A stretch of DNA of 64,000 bases from Hyphomicrobiales bacterium. GTDB taxonomy: Bacteria; Pseudomonadota; Alphaproteobacteria; Rhizobiales; Devosiaceae. Below, piece after piece: positions 53,457 to 62,999 of this stretch (position 1 is its first letter; every line of letters starts with the position of its first letter). The stretch is taken from contig JAIYDI010000040.1 of NCBI GenBank assembly GCA_027487555.1, positions 54,268 to 118,267 of the forward strand, written 5' to 3'. The translations under genes and the position numbers were made by a program. The notes beneath the pieces were generated by a model that saw nothing but the letters and a program-made list of their open reading frames with translations, did not search any database and was not told where the DNA came from.

Positions 53457-54216
53457 GGTTTTCCCTCCAGTCGAGCAGCAATTGCCGCGGTTCGGCCCCC
53501 GCGCCGATCCCGGCGCCAAGCCGCTGTTTTTCGATATGGATGCTGAAGCGCGGCAAGCCGGGCGCCGAGCGGTCCCAGTGCACTTCGCCGCTCAGCACCG
53601 GCTCCACATGCCAGCGGAGCCGCGCCGCACTTGACTCGCGGCCTGTGCCGTAGCGGATGAGATAAACCGAGGTGCCCGAGGCTTCGGCGCGCAGGCTCAA
53701 GCGCCGCGAGGCGGTGAAGTCGAGCGCCTTGGGCGCCCCCGACACCTCGGCCAGCACTCCGGCCACGGCGCGGCAGGCGATCGCCTCCTCCACCGCCCAG
53801 AGCCATTCTGCCATACTGTGCGCCCTGACCAGCACCATCTGCCTTGGTTCCACCCCGAAGCGACGGAGCCCAGGCGCATAGGGCAGGCCGAGTTCCTGCC
53901 CGTCGCCGACCAGTTGCACATGCACCAACGCCGGCCGTTGTGGCATGAGCTGTTGCCCGCCGAGCCCGAGCGCGAAGCCGAGTGCCAGCCCGCCATGCCG
54001 CAGCTGGTCGGTGAAGATTTCATGCACCAGCCCACCCGGCAGCTCGGGCAGAGGATTGGCCGCGCGGCCCTCGCTTGACTCGGAGCCGAGCCTAGCCGCA
54101 TTTCGCGCTTCTGCACCGGCTGCCGCAATTGCCCCTCTGCCCCCGAAGGCAGGGCGATGTTCGATCTCGGCGATACGTGCCCTCAAGGCATCGAGGGCGG
54201 AAGAGGCGGGCCGCAT
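53329..54216 (-). CDS. imuA: mutasome protein ImuA (RecA-like)
   Basis: A 295-residue RecA/SulA-related protein. It starts MRPASSALDALRARIAEIE and contains LPGGLVHEIFTDQLRHGGLALGF, typical of the ImuA fold without a full Walker A motif. ImuA binds ImuB and regulates mutasome assembly and RecA. The C-terminal 42 codons overlap the imuB start in another frame, and this tail is rich in R, P and A without family character. The gene is the first of the SOS operon and has a LexA box upstream. Confidence 0.88.
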   Translation of the reverse strand: MRPASSALDALRARIAEIEHRPAFGGRGAIAAAGAEARNAARLGSESSEGRAANPLPELPGGLVHEIFTDQLRHGGLALGFALGLGGQQLMPQRPALVHVQLVGDGQELGLPYAPGLRRFGVEPRQMVLVRAHSMAEWLWAVEEAIACRAVAGVLAEVSGAPKALDFTASRRLSLRAEASGTSVYLIRYGTGRESSAARLRWHVEPVLSGEVHWDRSAPGLPRFSIHIEKQRLGAGIGAGAEPRQLLLDWRENHGFTPLDSARRLGGRAVPGPGHAASSPRPHAAALGDRLSQAS

Positions 54217-54242
54217 GGCAGTCGTGTCCAGCTGATGTTGTG

Positions 54243-54257
54243 GAACAAAAAGTGAAC
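54243..54257 (-). promoter_or_regulatory. LexA (SOS) box of the imuA-imuB-dnaE2 operon
   Basis: On the minus strand the sequence is GTTCACTTTTTGTTC, a perfect match to the alphaproteobacterial LexA site GTTC-N7-GTTC. It lies 27-41 bp upstream of the imuA ATG, and TTGACT at 54280-54275 could be the -35 box, so the site overlaps the promoter core. Confidence 0.93.
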
Positions 54258-54417
54258 ATCAGAGTCCGGTTCAGAGTCAACCCAGCCCCATCCACGCTTG
54301 CGCTCCGGCGCTCCTCCGGGCCCTTTGGTCACACCCGCGCGAGCCCATGCCAGGCGGGGGTTTCCGTACCGAAACATTGCGCCTATCTTTTGTAGTCAAC
54401 ATCACAAGGAGCCCATC

Positions 54418-54849
54418 ATGTTCGAGGCCCTGCGCAGCATCTTCCAGCGGCCCGATTCGACCGTGCTGTCGATGGAGCCGCGGCTCGCCGTAGCCGCCCT
54501 GCTGGTGCACCTGAGCGCGATCGACGGGGTCGTCACGCCCAATGAGCGTGACGTGCTCGAAACCACCCTGAGGGACCATTATGGGCTCTCGGATTCGGAA
54601 GTCCGCCGCCTTATCGAGGAAGCGACACGGCAGGACCAGGAATCAGTGGATTTCTACCGCTTCACCTCGGCGCTCGCGGCGCTCGACGACAGCGAGAAAC
54701 GCGAGATCATCCGCATGATGTGGCAGATGGTCTATGCTGACCAAAAAAACAACGAACTCGAGGACAACATGGTCTGGCGCATCGCCGAACTCATTGGTGT
54801 CTCGAACCGCGACCGCACCATCCTCCGCAACGAGATTTCGCACACATGA
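54418..54849 (+). CDS. TerB-family protein
   Basis: A 143-residue helical protein of the TerB/tellurite-resistance family: [27 protein letters not shown] at the N-terminus (acidic metal-binding residues in IDG and NE), a repeated element at [25 protein letters not shown]. Stand-alone TerB domains bind divalent metal and sit at the inner membrane; the function in Rhizobiales is unknown. The ATG has AAGGAGCCCATC upstream. Its stop overlaps the start of the next gene (ATGA). Confidence 0.82.
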   Translation: MFEALRSIFQRPDSTVLSMEPRLAVAALLVHLSAIDGVVTPNERDVLETTLRDHYGLSDSEVRRLIEEATRQDQESVDFYRFTSALAALDDSEKREIIRMMWQMVYADQKNNELEDNMVWRIAELIGVSNRDRTILRNEISHT

Positions 54850-55163
54850 TCATTTCCACCACCCCCACCCTCGAAGGCCACCCGATCCGCGAATATCTCG
54901 GCATCGTCACCGGCGAGGTGATCGTGGGCGCCAATATCTTCAAGGACCTGTTCGCCAATATCCGCGACATTGTCGGCGGGCGCTCCGGCGCCTATGAAGG
55001 CGCGCTGCGCGACGCCCGCACCGAAGCCTTCGCCGAACTGCGTGACGATGCCCGACGGTTGGGTGCCGATGCCGTGGTCGCAGTCGATATCGACTACGAA
55101 GTTGTCGGCCAGTCCGGCTCGATGCTCATGGTCTCGGTTTCGGGCACGGCGGTTAAGCTGTGA
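54846..55163 (+). CDS. YbjQ/UPF0145 family protein
   Basis: A 105-residue protein of the YbjQ (DUF74) heavy-metal-binding-like family with GVITGEV-like [19 protein letters not shown] and [27 protein letters not shown], the hallmarks of this pentameric fold. Precise function is unknown. It is translationally coupled to the TerB gene by the ATGA overlap, suggesting a joint role. Confidence 0.85.
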   Translation: MIISTTPTLEGHPIREYLGIVTGEVIVGANIFKDLFANIRDIVGGRSGAYEGALRDARTEAFAELRDDARRLGADAVVAVDIDYEVVGQSGSMLMVSVSGTAVKL

Positions 55164-55178
55164 GGACAAGCCTCACCC

Positions 55179-55733
55179 TCACCACGCGGTAAACTGCCCC
55201 ACCGTCTCGACCTCATCGCTGGCACAATCGAAATCGCGCGCCCTTTCGTCGGCCACGCTGCGGGCCAGGATATTGGCATCCGGATTGGCCAACGCGTCGA
55301 CATAGGCGACGTGGCAGGTGGCGCCCGGGGCAACCTTGGTGATGACCAGCACCTGCCCCTCGCCCTCGCTCCCATCGGGCTTCGCCGTAAAGTAACGCAG
55401 GATGGTCGCGAACGGGAGCCAGCGGCCCTCGTCGTTCGACACCCGCCACTCGATCTTCGCACCCAGGTGGTTGAAGGGCGGCAACGTCTGTTCGGCAGCC
55501 CTTTCGGTGGTGGAAGTGAGCCCATAGGAAACGAAGAAGCGGAGATCGCCCTCACCCACCATCACCGGAATGCCCTTCAGGCCCGGACAGGCCCAGGTGG
55601 CGCCAAAATCGTCAGCGCTGATCACCGTGCACTGGTCGAGATCGAGGTCGGTGTAGCTGGAGTTCACCTGCGCGGCGATTGTAGGTGAAACAAGGCTGAA
55701 AAGCCCGCAGAGGGCAAAGATCATCCGGCGCAT
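55179..55733 (-). CDS. hypothetical secreted protein
   Basis: About 184 residues with a signal peptide (MRRMIFALCGLFSLVSPTIAA). The mature part has cysteines near residues 37 and 50, and others toward the C-terminus, suggesting disulfides in the periplasm. It is reminiscent of small alphaproteobacterial secreted proteins of unknown function; I do not recognise a family. GGGAGG lies 6 nt before the ATG at 55733. The longest open frame continues far upstream antisense to ppa and is rejected. Confidence 0.65.
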   Translation of the reverse strand: MRRMIFALCGLFSLVSPTIAAQVNSSYTDLDLDQCTVISADDFGATWACPGLKGIPVMVGEGDLRFFVSYGLTSTTERAAEQTLPPFNHLGAKIEWRVSNDEGRWLPFATILRYFTAKPDGSEGEGQVLVITKVAPGATCHVAYVDALANPDANILARSVADERARDFDCASDEVETVGQFTAW

Positions 55734-55865
55734 TCCAATCCTCCCAAACATGCAGCTGACGCCAGGCAAGCGCCGCCACGCACAAATCCCATGCATTCTG
55801 GTGCCTTGCCTTTTGGGCCGCGATTGGGCCAATAGCCCAAATCCTCCACCCGATAGGCGCATAAC

Positions 55866-56405
55866 ATGAATATCGATGCCATTCCGATCGGCAAGAACCC
55901 GCCGGACGATCTCAACGTCATCATCGAAGTGCCGATGGGCGGCGAGCCGATCAAGTACGAGATTGACAAGGCCTCGGGCGCGCTGTTCGTCGACCGCTTC
56001 CTGTACACACCCATGCGCTACCCGGGCAATTACGGTTTCGTGCCCCATACCCTGTGCGGCGACGGTGACCCGCTCGACGTCATCGTCATGAATTCGCGCC
56101 CGCTGGTGCCAGGCGCCGTGGTGCGCTGCCGCCCCTTCGGCATCCTGTTCATGGAAGACGATGGCGGGCAGGACGAAAAGATTCTCGCCGTGCCGGTGTC
56201 GAAGCTCACCAAGATGTACGACAGCATCAAGGATGTCGGCGACATGCAGCCGATCCAGATCGAGCGCGTGAAGCACTTCTTCACCCACTACAAGGATCTC
56301 GAGCCAGGCAAGTGGGCCAAGATCGAGCGCATCGGCAGTGTCGATGACGCGCGAAAGGTGATCATCGACGCGATCGAGCGCGCCCAGGCGGAAAAATCCG
56401 CCTGA
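55866..56405 (+). CDS. ppa: soluble inorganic pyrophosphatase
   Basis: A 179-residue family I pyrophosphatase. The metal-binding motif is [13 protein letters not shown] near residue 65; KYEIDKASG and [12 protein letters not shown] are also diagnostic. It hydrolyses PPi in the cytoplasm and drives biosynthetic reactions. A small hairpin (TTGGGC/GCCCAA, 55824-55840) lies in its leader. A strong terminator follows, so it is a single-gene unit. Confidence 0.95.
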   Translation: MNIDAIPIGKNPPDDLNVIIEVPMGGEPIKYEIDKASGALFVDRFLYTPMRYPGNYGFVPHTLCGDGDPLDVIVMNSRPLVPGAVVRCRPFGILFMEDDGGQDEKILAVPVSKLTKMYDSIKDVGDMQPIQIERVKHFFTHYKDLEPGKWAKIERIGSVDDARKVIIDAIERAQAEKSA

Positions 56406-56431
56406 CACGACCTTTGGCGATAGACCCGTCC

Positions 56432-56461
56432 GGGCCGGACGCGCATGTCCGGCCCTTTTTT
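56432..56461 (+). terminator. intrinsic terminator of ppa
   Basis: GGGCCGGAC (56432-56440) pairs with GTCCGGCCC (56447-56455) around a 6-nt loop, followed by TTTTTT. It lies 26 bp after the stop. Confidence 0.92.
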
Positions 56462-56532
56462 GCGCTTGTTGTCACATTATGTTAGGAGCCAACTGCTCCA
56501 CGCCACCCGCGACCGCTGAGAAAGCCGCCCGC

Positions 56533-57759
56533 ATGTCCATTGCCCTCGATCTCGATTTCCACGCCCATATCGACCGGCCGCGCGCCGGGCGTCCGTCTCT
56601 GGTCGGGCTGATGCGGGGGGAACTGCGGGAAGCGCTGAAGGGCATCGGCCTCGACGACCGCGAGGCGAAGATGCGGGCAAGTCAGCTCTGGAACTGGATC
56701 TACCACAACGGCGTCACCGATTTCGACCAGATGAGCAATATACAGAAGGGCTTTCGCCAGAAGCTCGCGGACAGTTTCGTGCTCGACCGGCCTGAGATCG
56801 TCACCGAGCAGGTGTCGATGGATGGCACGCGCAAGTGGCTGTTCCGCTTCCGCGACCCAAAATCGCCGCTGATGCCGCCCGTCGATGTCGAGACGGTGTA
56901 TATCCCCGAGGAAGATCGCGGCACGCTCTGCGTTTCCTCGCAGGTCGGCTGCACACTCACCTGCTCGTTCTGCCATACCGGCACGCAGAAGCTGGTGCGC
57001 AACCTGACCGCGGGCGAAATCCTGGGGCAGATCCTGATGGCACGCGAACGCCTCGGCGATTTCCCCGGTGGCGTGCGCCCAACCGATGGCCTCGTGCCCG
57101 CCCCACGCGGCTCCGGCGGTTCCGAAGGTGACAGTCGGGCCATCACCAACGTGGTGATGATGGGCATGGGCGAGCCGCTCTACAATTACGAGAACGTCAA
57201 GCAGGCGCTGCTGATCGCGTCAGATGATGCCGGCATCTCGCTCTCGAAGCGCCGCATCACGCTTTCGACGTCGGGCGTTGTGCCCTTCATTGCGCCAACG
57301 GGCTCGGAAATCGGCGTCATGCTGGCGATTTCGTTGCATGCGGTGCGCGACGATCTGCGCGACATCCTCGTGCCGATCAACAAGAAGTACCCGCTCAAGG
57401 AGCTGATCGAGGCCTGCCGCGACTATCCAGGGCTGTCCAACGCCCGCCGCATCACCTTCGAATATGTCATGCTGCGCGACATCAACGATTCCGATGCCGA
57501 TGCCCGCGAACTGGTGCGGCTCCTCGCCGGCATTCCCGCCAAGATCAACCTGATCCCGTTCAACCCCTGGCCGGGCGCAAATTACGAGTGCTCGACCTCG
57601 TCGCGCATCGAGAAATTCGCCGATATCGTCAACCGTGCCGGCTATGCCAGCCCGGTCCGCACGCCGCGCGGCCGGGATATCTTCGCGGCCTGCGGCCAGC
57701 TCAAGAGCGCCTCCGAACGGCTAACGAAAAAAGACCGCGACGCCCTGACCGAAGCCTGA
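56533..57759 (+). CDS. rlmN: 23S rRNA/tRNA adenine C2-methyltransferase RlmN
   Basis: About 408 residues, a radical-SAM enzyme. The iron-sulfur motif CxxxCxxC is in [24 protein letters not shown] and the later cysteine in IFAACGQL complete the dual-cysteine mechanism used by RlmN. It methylates A2503 of 23S rRNA and A37 of tRNAs. The ATG at 56533 is favoured by family length ([12 protein letters not shown]); ATG 56479 is in frame. It is followed 3 bp later by a HAD gene. The stretch [18 protein letters not shown] is an insertion typical of alphaproteobacterial RlmN. Confidence 0.93.
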   Translation: MSIALDLDFHAHIDRPRAGRPSLVGLMRGELREALKGIGLDDREAKMRASQLWNWIYHNGVTDFDQMSNIQKGFRQKLADSFVLDRPEIVTEQVSMDGTRKWLFRFRDPKSPLMPPVDVETVYIPEEDRGTLCVSSQVGCTLTCSFCHTGTQKLVRNLTAGEILGQILMARERLGDFPGGVRPTDGLVPAPRGSGGSEGDSRAITNVVMMGMGEPLYNYENVKQALLIASDDAGISLSKRRITLSTSGVVPFIAPTGSEIGVMLAISLHAVRDDLRDILVPINKKYPLKELIEACRDYPGLSNARRITFEYVMLRDINDSDADARELVRLLAGIPAKINLIPFNPWPGANYECSTSSRIEKFADIVNRAGYASPVRTPRGRDIFAACGQLKSASERLTKKDRDALTEA

Positions 57760-57762
57760 CCC

Positions 57763-58455
57763 GTGCTAAACCTAATTGCCTTCGATGCCGATGATACGCT
57801 GTGGCACCACGAGCGCTATTTCAAGCTGACCGAGGCGAAGTTCCGCGAGCTGTTGAGGCCCTATGCCGAGCCGCACCATCTGAGCGAGCACCTGCTGGCA
57901 GCGGAGCGTCGGAACATCGCGCACTACGGCTTCGGGGTGAAAGGCTTTGTGCTTTCGATGATCGAGACCGCGGTCGATGTTACCGACGGGCGCGTAGCCG
58001 GAAGCGTCATCGGGCAATTGCTTGATGCGGGCCGTGACATGTTGCGCCACCCGATCGAGCCCCTGCCGCATGTCGAGGCCACGCTCGACGCGCTCTCGGG
58101 CCAATACCGGCTGATCCTCATCACCAAGGGCGACCTGTTCGATCAGGAGCGGAAGCTGGCGCTGTCGGGGCTCCGCGACCGTTTCGAGGCGGTGGAGATC
58201 GTCTCGGAAAAGGATGAGGCGACTTATCGACGGCTCTTATTGAAACACGGCACCACCCCCGAGACGGCCATGATGATCGGCAACTCCATGACATCGGACG
58301 TGCTGCCGCCGCTGGCGGCTGGCGCGTTTGCCGTCCATGTGCCGTCAGAGCATGTCTGGGCGCTCGACCAGCATGACGACGCTATCGACAACCCGCGTTT
58401 CTTCCGGATCACCAACCTGTCGCAACTGCCTGCGCTTGTCGCCGGGCTCGGCTGA
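57763..58455 (+). CDS. HAD superfamily hydrolase
   Basis: A 230-residue HAD protein with nucleophile motif LIAFDADDTLWHHE (D8 and D10), motif II LILITKGD, motif III lysine around EKDEATYRRLLLKH and motif IV MIGNSMTSDVLPPLAAG. It is a phosphatase with a helical C1-type cap (residues 20-95). The substrate is unknown. A GTG at 57763, 3 bp after rlmN, is used as start. Confidence 0.82.
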   Translation: MLNLIAFDADDTLWHHERYFKLTEAKFRELLRPYAEPHHLSEHLLAAERRNIAHYGFGVKGFVLSMIETAVDVTDGRVAGSVIGQLLDAGRDMLRHPIEPLPHVEATLDALSGQYRLILITKGDLFDQERKLALSGLRDRFEAVEIVSEKDEATYRRLLLKHGTTPETAMMIGNSMTSDVLPPLAAGAFAVHVPSEHVWALDQHDDAIDNPRFFRITNLSQLPALVAGLG

Positions 58456-58658
58456 ACTCCGCGCCTGACCCGTGTTAGCTGCATAGCAGCAAACATGACG
58501 CAAAATTCACTTGATGACCAAGATTCTATGTCGTTGAGTGATGATGTGCCGACCTCCGGCATCTTTTACAATTGAACCCTTTTTGACGCTCGCCCACCCG
58601 GCGCGTGACCCTTACTGGCACGCGCAGGTTCGGGCAGCGCATAGATTGTTGCTGACCG
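58456..58658. other. 203-bp intergenic region before the TPR-sulfotransferase gene
   Basis: Locally A/T-rich for this genome. It contains a small hairpin GCTGC-ATA-GCAGC near 58479 and TGCCG-ACCTC-CGGCA-TCTTTT near 58547-58565, the latter a weak terminator-like structure in plus orientation. No ORF with coding character and no RNA gene seen. Confidence 0.5.
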
Positions 58659-60335
58659 ATGAACGACCTCTCCAGCCTGCACCGCTCTGTCACAAATGGT
58701 GCCGCCATACGGCGCGAGGCTCTGCGGCTTCTCGAAGGCGGCAAGGTCGGCGATGCCGAGGCGATGCTGGCGCCGCTCGTTGCGAGGCACCACGATGATG
58801 GCAAGCTGCTGCATCTGTATGGCGCCATATTGTCCCGTCTGCCGGGTCGTCTCAAGGATGCGGTGATGGTTCTCGAGCGCGCCGAGGGGCTGCTTGGCGC
58901 CGACGGCGGGCTCCTGGCAGACCTCGGCCAGGCCTATCTGGCGCTGAAGCGGCGGGCCCGCGCCGCAGCGAAGCTTACCGCAGCAACGGAACTGCGCCCT
59001 GACCTCGCCGCCGCCTGGTTTGCACTCGGTCGGCTCCACGAGGAGGCCAGCGCATGGGGCGAGGCCGCGCGCTGCCTTGCACGGACGGTTGCGCTGGCGC
59101 CAAAGGCTGTAGATGCCTGGATCCTGCTGGGCGGTGCCCGCGATCAGCTGGGCGAGTATGACGGCGCCATCGCGGCTTACCGTGAAGCCCTGCGGCTGGT
59201 ACCCCACCATGCGGCGGCCATTGGCGCCATGGCGAAGACCGAGGAAGCCTTTGGGCATCGCGACAAGGCCGCTGCGGCCTATCGAGAGGCGCTGGCGCAG
59301 GCGCCCACCAACCTGACCTGGCGTCGCGCCCTGCTGCGTATCGAAGCTGACAAGGTGCCGCCCGGCGAGCTCGAGGCGAGCTATGTGGCTGCCGCTGATC
59401 CCGAATTGCGCCTGCATCTGGGCTTTGCGCTGGCGCAGGAGGCAGAGAAGTCGGAGCGCTACGATGCGGCCATGAGCTATCTCGACGAGGCCAACCGTCT
59501 GGTTAGGGCCAGCCTGCCGCATGACAGCGCCGGTACGCGCATGACCTTTGCCGAGATAGAGCGCTGCTTCACCCCCGAATTGTTCGCGCGCCTTGCCGGC
59601 AGCGGCAACCCCGATCCCACACCGATCTTTGTCTTGGGCATGCCGCGGTCTGGCACGACGCTGGTCGAGCAGATTCTGGCGAGCCATCCCCGGGTGCATG
59701 GCGGCGGCGAACTGCCCTATCTGCGCCAGATTGTCGGGGCAGCGGCCGAACGTATCGAGGCAAAGGGCTATGCCGACCTGTTGGCCCGCCTCAGCCGCGA
59801 GGAGCTCACGGCGCTTGGCACGCAATACATGCACCGCCTGCGCCAGCTTTCGGACAGGTCGCATATCGTCGACAAGCTTCCTGGCAATTTTCTCCTCGCG
59901 GGCATGATCAGGCTAATGTTGCCCAACGCGACCATCCTGCATGTCACGCGTGACCCGGCTGACAATGCGCTGTCCATCTGGAAGAACTATTTCGGCGACC
60001 AGCTGACCTATGCCTACGACATCACGGAACTTGGCGAGTACCACCGCCTCTACCGCAGCCTGATGCGGCACTGGCACCAGGTGCTGCCGGGCGGTGTACG
60101 GGATGTCTCCTACGAAGCCCTGGTCGCGGATCAGCGGGGTGAGACAGAGCGTCTGCTCGACCATGCCGGGCTCGCGTTCCATCCGGCGTGCCTGAGGTTT
60201 TACGAGACGAGGCGCCCGGTCCATACCGTCTCCATCAGCCAGGTCCGCGCGCCTGTCACGGATCGCTCGATCGGCCTTGCCCGCCGCTATGGCGCCGGGC
60301 TCGAGCCACTGCTCAAGGCGCTCGGCAGCGCCTGA
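58659..60335 (+). CDS. TPR-repeat sulfotransferase family protein
   Basis: A 558-residue protein. Residues about 20-225 form TPR repeats (for example the unit around WFALGRLHEEASAWGEAARC), and residues 320 to 555 form a sulfotransferase domain. The PAPS 5'-phosphosulfate loop is IFVLGMPRSGTTLVEQIL (323-340), and a 3'-phosphate region follows at VTRDPADNALSIWKNYFG. Such fusions are common in Hyphomicrobiales and are proposed to sulfate surface glycans or peptides. No signal peptide or membrane segment. The 3' end overlaps the converging MFS gene by 49 bp. Confidence 0.85.
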   Translation: MNDLSSLHRSVTNGAAIRREALRLLEGGKVGDAEAMLAPLVARHHDDGKLLHLYGAILSRLPGRLKDAVMVLERAEGLLGADGGLLADLGQAYLALKRRARAAAKLTAATELRPDLAAAWFALGRLHEEASAWGEAARCLARTVALAPKAVDAWILLGGARDQLGEYDGAIAAYREALRLVPHHAAAIGAMAKTEEAFGHRDKAAAAYREALAQAPTNLTWRRALLRIEADKVPPGELEASYVAAADPELRLHLGFALAQEAEKSERYDAAMSYLDEANRLVRASLPHDSAGTRMTFAEIERCFTPELFARLAGSGNPDPTPIFVLGMPRSGTTLVEQILASHPRVHGGGELPYLRQIVGAAAERIEAKGYADLLARLSREELTALGTQYMHRLRQLSDRSHIVDKLPGNFLLAGMIRLMLPNATILHVTRDPADNALSIWKNYFGDQLTYAYDITELGEYHRLYRSLMRHWHQVLPGGVRDVSYEALVADQRGETERLLDHAGLAFHPACLRFYETRRPVHTVSISQVRAPVTDRSIGLARRYGAGLEPLLKALGSA

Positions 60336-61501
60336 GCGCGGCTGCGACCGAAGGCGATGGCAGCCGCGCCGACAAGGCTCAGGGCTGCCGCCAGCCCAAA
60401 GACCGACCAGAAGCCGAAGGCAGTGGCCCAGAACCCGGTGCCAAGGCCCGACAACAGGAGCCCGCCGCTCATCGTGTTGCCGAACAGTGCTGCTGCAGCC
60501 CCCGCCCTGCCGGGCAGCAGCTCCTGGATATAGGCCATGCCGACGATGTAGATGATGGCGATGCCGACGGCGCGCAGCACCTGCGCGAGATAAAAGGCGA
60601 GGAGCGTCGGCGCGACCAGCGGCACGACGAAATAGGCTGCAAAGATCAGGAAGCCGGCGATCAGGAGGCCATGACTCACCCGCTTCATCGGCCGGACGAC
60701 GAACAGCCCCATAACCACGACTTCGATGCCGGCGCACAGGCTGAGCAGCAGCCCGACATCCGTTTCCGTCCCAAGGCCACCCACCACCACTATCGCCATG
60801 GCCGTCGAGGCCATGAACATCGCGGTGTGGAACATGGTAAGCGCCAGCGCCGCGGGCGCCGCCTGCCTGACGATGGACCAGTCGAGCCGCGTGCGCAGTT
60901 CGGTAGCGCCGGGCAGGACCTTGAGGCCAGTCGCGAGCACCGTGACCAGCGCGATGAGCCCAAGTGCCGCCGCGCCCATATAGACGCCGGGGAAGGACCC
61001 GCTGGCGACGAAGATGGCGCCGAGCGCCGGACCAATGGCCCAGCCGAGCGAGGTGAGGAGCCGCATGGCCGCCATGCCGCGGGCCGAGGTGGCCGCATCG
61101 GCCCGGTCGAGCTGTCCCTTGGCGATGGCGAACAGCAGCGCGAAGCTGGCATTGCCGATGGCGAACAGCGTGACCCCGATGGCGAACAACATCCATGGCG
61201 CCTCGACAATTGCAGCAAGGGCGAAGCCGACGATCTTGGCGACGAGCGTCAGCAGCAGCGGCCAGCGGGCGGGCTTCCGGTCATGCAGGTGCCCGAGCAG
61301 CGTCGAGACACCTATGCCGGCCAGCGAGCTGAACGTGAGGAACAGCCCTAGCTCCAGCGCGCTCATGCCCACCCGCTGCACGGCGAGCAGCGACAGGTAG
61401 CTGCCGCCCACGGCCTCAGCCAGCACATTGAGCAGCATGGCTACCATGGTCGGTGCGAAGAACGGCACCTTGAACAGCGCAAGGCTCGAACGGACAGACA
61501 C
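60287..61501 (-). CDS. MFS transporter, sugar-efflux (SetB)-like
   Basis: About 404 residues with twelve hydrophobic segments in two halves. The conserved MFS loop is seen in GLATFGH-like LGHLHDRKPARW. Sequence around FLTFSSLAGIGVSTLLGHLH and MTIAIVVVGG resembles sugar-efflux MFS proteins (SetA/SetB). A GTG at 61501 has AAGGA 8 nt upstream and starts directly at the first helix; the frame is open further back without coding character. The end overlaps the sulfotransferase gene tail to tail. Confidence 0.8.
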   Translation of the reverse strand: MSVRSSLALFKVPFFAPTMVAMLLNVLAEAVGGSYLSLLAVQRVGMSALELGLFLTFSSLAGIGVSTLLGHLHDRKPARWPLLLTLVAKIVGFALAAIVEAPWMLFAIGVTLFAIGNASFALLFAIAKGQLDRADAATSARGMAAMRLLTSLGWAIGPALGAIFVASGSFPGVYMGAAALGLIALVTVLATGLKVLPGATELRTRLDWSIVRQAAPAALALTMFHTAMFMASTAMAIVVVGGLGTETDVGLLLSLCAGIEVVVMGLFVVRPMKRVSHGLLIAGFLIFAAYFVVPLVAPTLLAFYLAQVLRAVGIAIIYIVGMAYIQELLPGRAGAAAALFGNTMSGGLLLSGLGTGFWATAFGFWSVFGLAAALSLVGAAAIAFGRSRAQALPSALSSGSSPAP

Positions 61502-61634
61502 GAATGGAAATCCTTGATGGCGACTACATTGATCGTCGACGCGTCGGGAGCCTACACCTAATCCGGGTCGGAAGGCCCCGCAATCTCCGCGGAACAGGGT
61601 ACGTGGCGCCAATCGGCAGAGGCAGGAGGGAAAC

Positions 61635-62057
61635 ATGACCATACTGGTCCGGCGCATTCAGGCGTCCGACGAAGCAATGCTCACGCATGTTGCACCCCGC
61701 GTGTTCGACGAACCGATAAGGCCCGAATGGCTCTCCCGCTATCTGCGCCGGCCGGGCCATATCCTGGTACTCGCCTTTGACGGAGACACGGTTGTCGGCC
61801 AGTGCGCCGGGGTCGTCCACTTTCACCCGGACAAACCCGCAGAACTCTATGTCGACGAAGTCGGCACGGCCGATGACTGGCTGCGGCGGGGAATTGCCAC
61901 GGCCATGCTGGCCGAGCTCTTCGCCTGGGGACGCGAGCTGGGCTGCGAGGAAGCCTGGCTCGGCACCGAAACCGACAATCATGCGGCGCTTGCTCTCTAC
62001 CGCCGCCACGCACCAACCGAGGACGAAACCATGCAGTTCTTCGTCTTCAGGATCTGA
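61635..62057 (+). CDS. GNAT family N-acetyltransferase
   Basis: A 140-residue GNAT protein: ILVRRIQASDEAMLTHVAP at the N-terminus, acetyl-CoA loop ADDWLRRGIATAMLAELF and C-terminal WLGTETDNHAALALYRRH. This pattern fits aminoglycoside 3-N-acetyltransferase-like and other small-molecule GNATs (AAC(3)-I group), though resistance is not implied. GGAGGGAAAC precedes the ATG. Its 3' end overlaps the converging rlmJ gene by 11 bp. Confidence 0.83.
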   Translation: MTILVRRIQASDEAMLTHVAPRVFDEPIRPEWLSRYLRRPGHILVLAFDGDTVVGQCAGVVHFHPDKPAELYVDEVGTADDWLRRGIATAMLAELFAWGRELGCEEAWLGTETDNHAALALYRRHAPTEDETMQFFVFRI

Positions 62058-62910
62058 CTGGCTCCTCCCCCCGGAGCCATTCGAGCTTGTGCCGCCCGAG
62101 GCCCGGATCGCCGAGCAAGAGCGCCAGTGCCGGCAGCAGGATGCGCAGTTCCGCCTCGAGCGTGAAGGGCGGGTTGACGATGATCATGCCCGAACCATGC
62201 AGCTTGGGCGGGTTTGATGCCGGGCGCACCGAAACTTCGGTGCGCAGGATTTTCGGGATGCCGCAGTCACGCAGCGCCGAGGTGAAATCATGCACGGCGC
62301 GCGTGTCCTTCAGCGGATACCAGAGCGCATAGACCCCGCCAGGGAATTTCCTGTGCGCCTTCAGCAGCCCATCGACGAGGCGCTCGAACTCGCCTTTCTC
62401 CTCGAAGGGCGGATCGACCAGCACCAGCCCCCGCTTCTCCTTGGGCGGCACATGCGCGTTGAGCGCCAGCCAGCCATCGAGATGGATGACGCGCACCTGC
62501 ACGTCGCCCTCGAACTGCGCGCTGAGCCGCTTGGCATATTCGGGATGGAGCTCCAGCGCCGAAAGCCGGTCCTGCGGGCGGAACATCTGGCGCACCAGCA
62601 ACGGCGAGCCCGGATAGTATTTCAGCTTGCCGTCGGGATTCATGCCCCGGATGACATCGAGATAGGGCTGGACCAGAGGCTTTGCCTTCTGCGGCAGCTC
62701 GGCCGAGAGCAGACGCCCGATGCCATCGGCATATTCGGGCGAGCGGGCCGCAATCTCGCCCGAGAGGTCATAGCGGCCGATGCCGGCATGGGTATCGATG
62801 ACCCGGAAGGCGCCATCCTTCTTCTTAAGATAATCGACCAGCCGCGTGACGATGATGTGCTTCATCACATCGGCGAAGTTTCCGGCATGGAAGGCATGGG
62901 AATAGTTCAA
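62047..62910 (-). CDS. rlmJ: 23S rRNA (adenine2030-N6)-methyltransferase RlmJ
   Basis: About 287 residues, beginning NYSHAFHAGNFADVMKHII, the signature N-terminus of RlmJ. SAM-binding and catalytic blocks are IDTHAGIGRYDL and VLVDPPFEEKGEFERL (DPPF). It methylates A2030 of 23S rRNA. The start is TTG 62910, with AGGGGG 6 nt upstream, which gives the family's usual length; the open frame continues far upstream across the LysE gene and is not used. Confidence 0.92.
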   Translation of the reverse strand: MNYSHAFHAGNFADVMKHIIVTRLVDYLKKKDGAFRVIDTHAGIGRYDLSGEIAARSPEYADGIGRLLSAELPQKAKPLVQPYLDVIRGMNPDGKLKYYPGSPLLVRQMFRPQDRLSALELHPEYAKRLSAQFEGDVQVRVIHLDGWLALNAHVPPKEKRGLVLVDPPFEEKGEFERLVDGLLKAHRKFPGGVYALWYPLKDTRAVHDFTSALRDCGIPKILRTEVSVRPASNPPKLHGSGMIIVNPPFTLEAELRILLPALALLLGDPGLGRHKLEWLRGEEPVRS

Positions 62911-62999
62911 GAGCGGCCCCCTGGGGCAAAACCGTCGGGTGGACGGCTTTGGGCGTTGAACGCCGTGAACACGGCGAACGGCAAGATCATGACAGAATC

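Noticed and set aside
61635..62057. Aminoglycoside resistance gene
   Set aside because: The GNAT protein shares the general fold with AAC(3)-I enzymes, but nothing specific supports resistance, and it sits between housekeeping genes.
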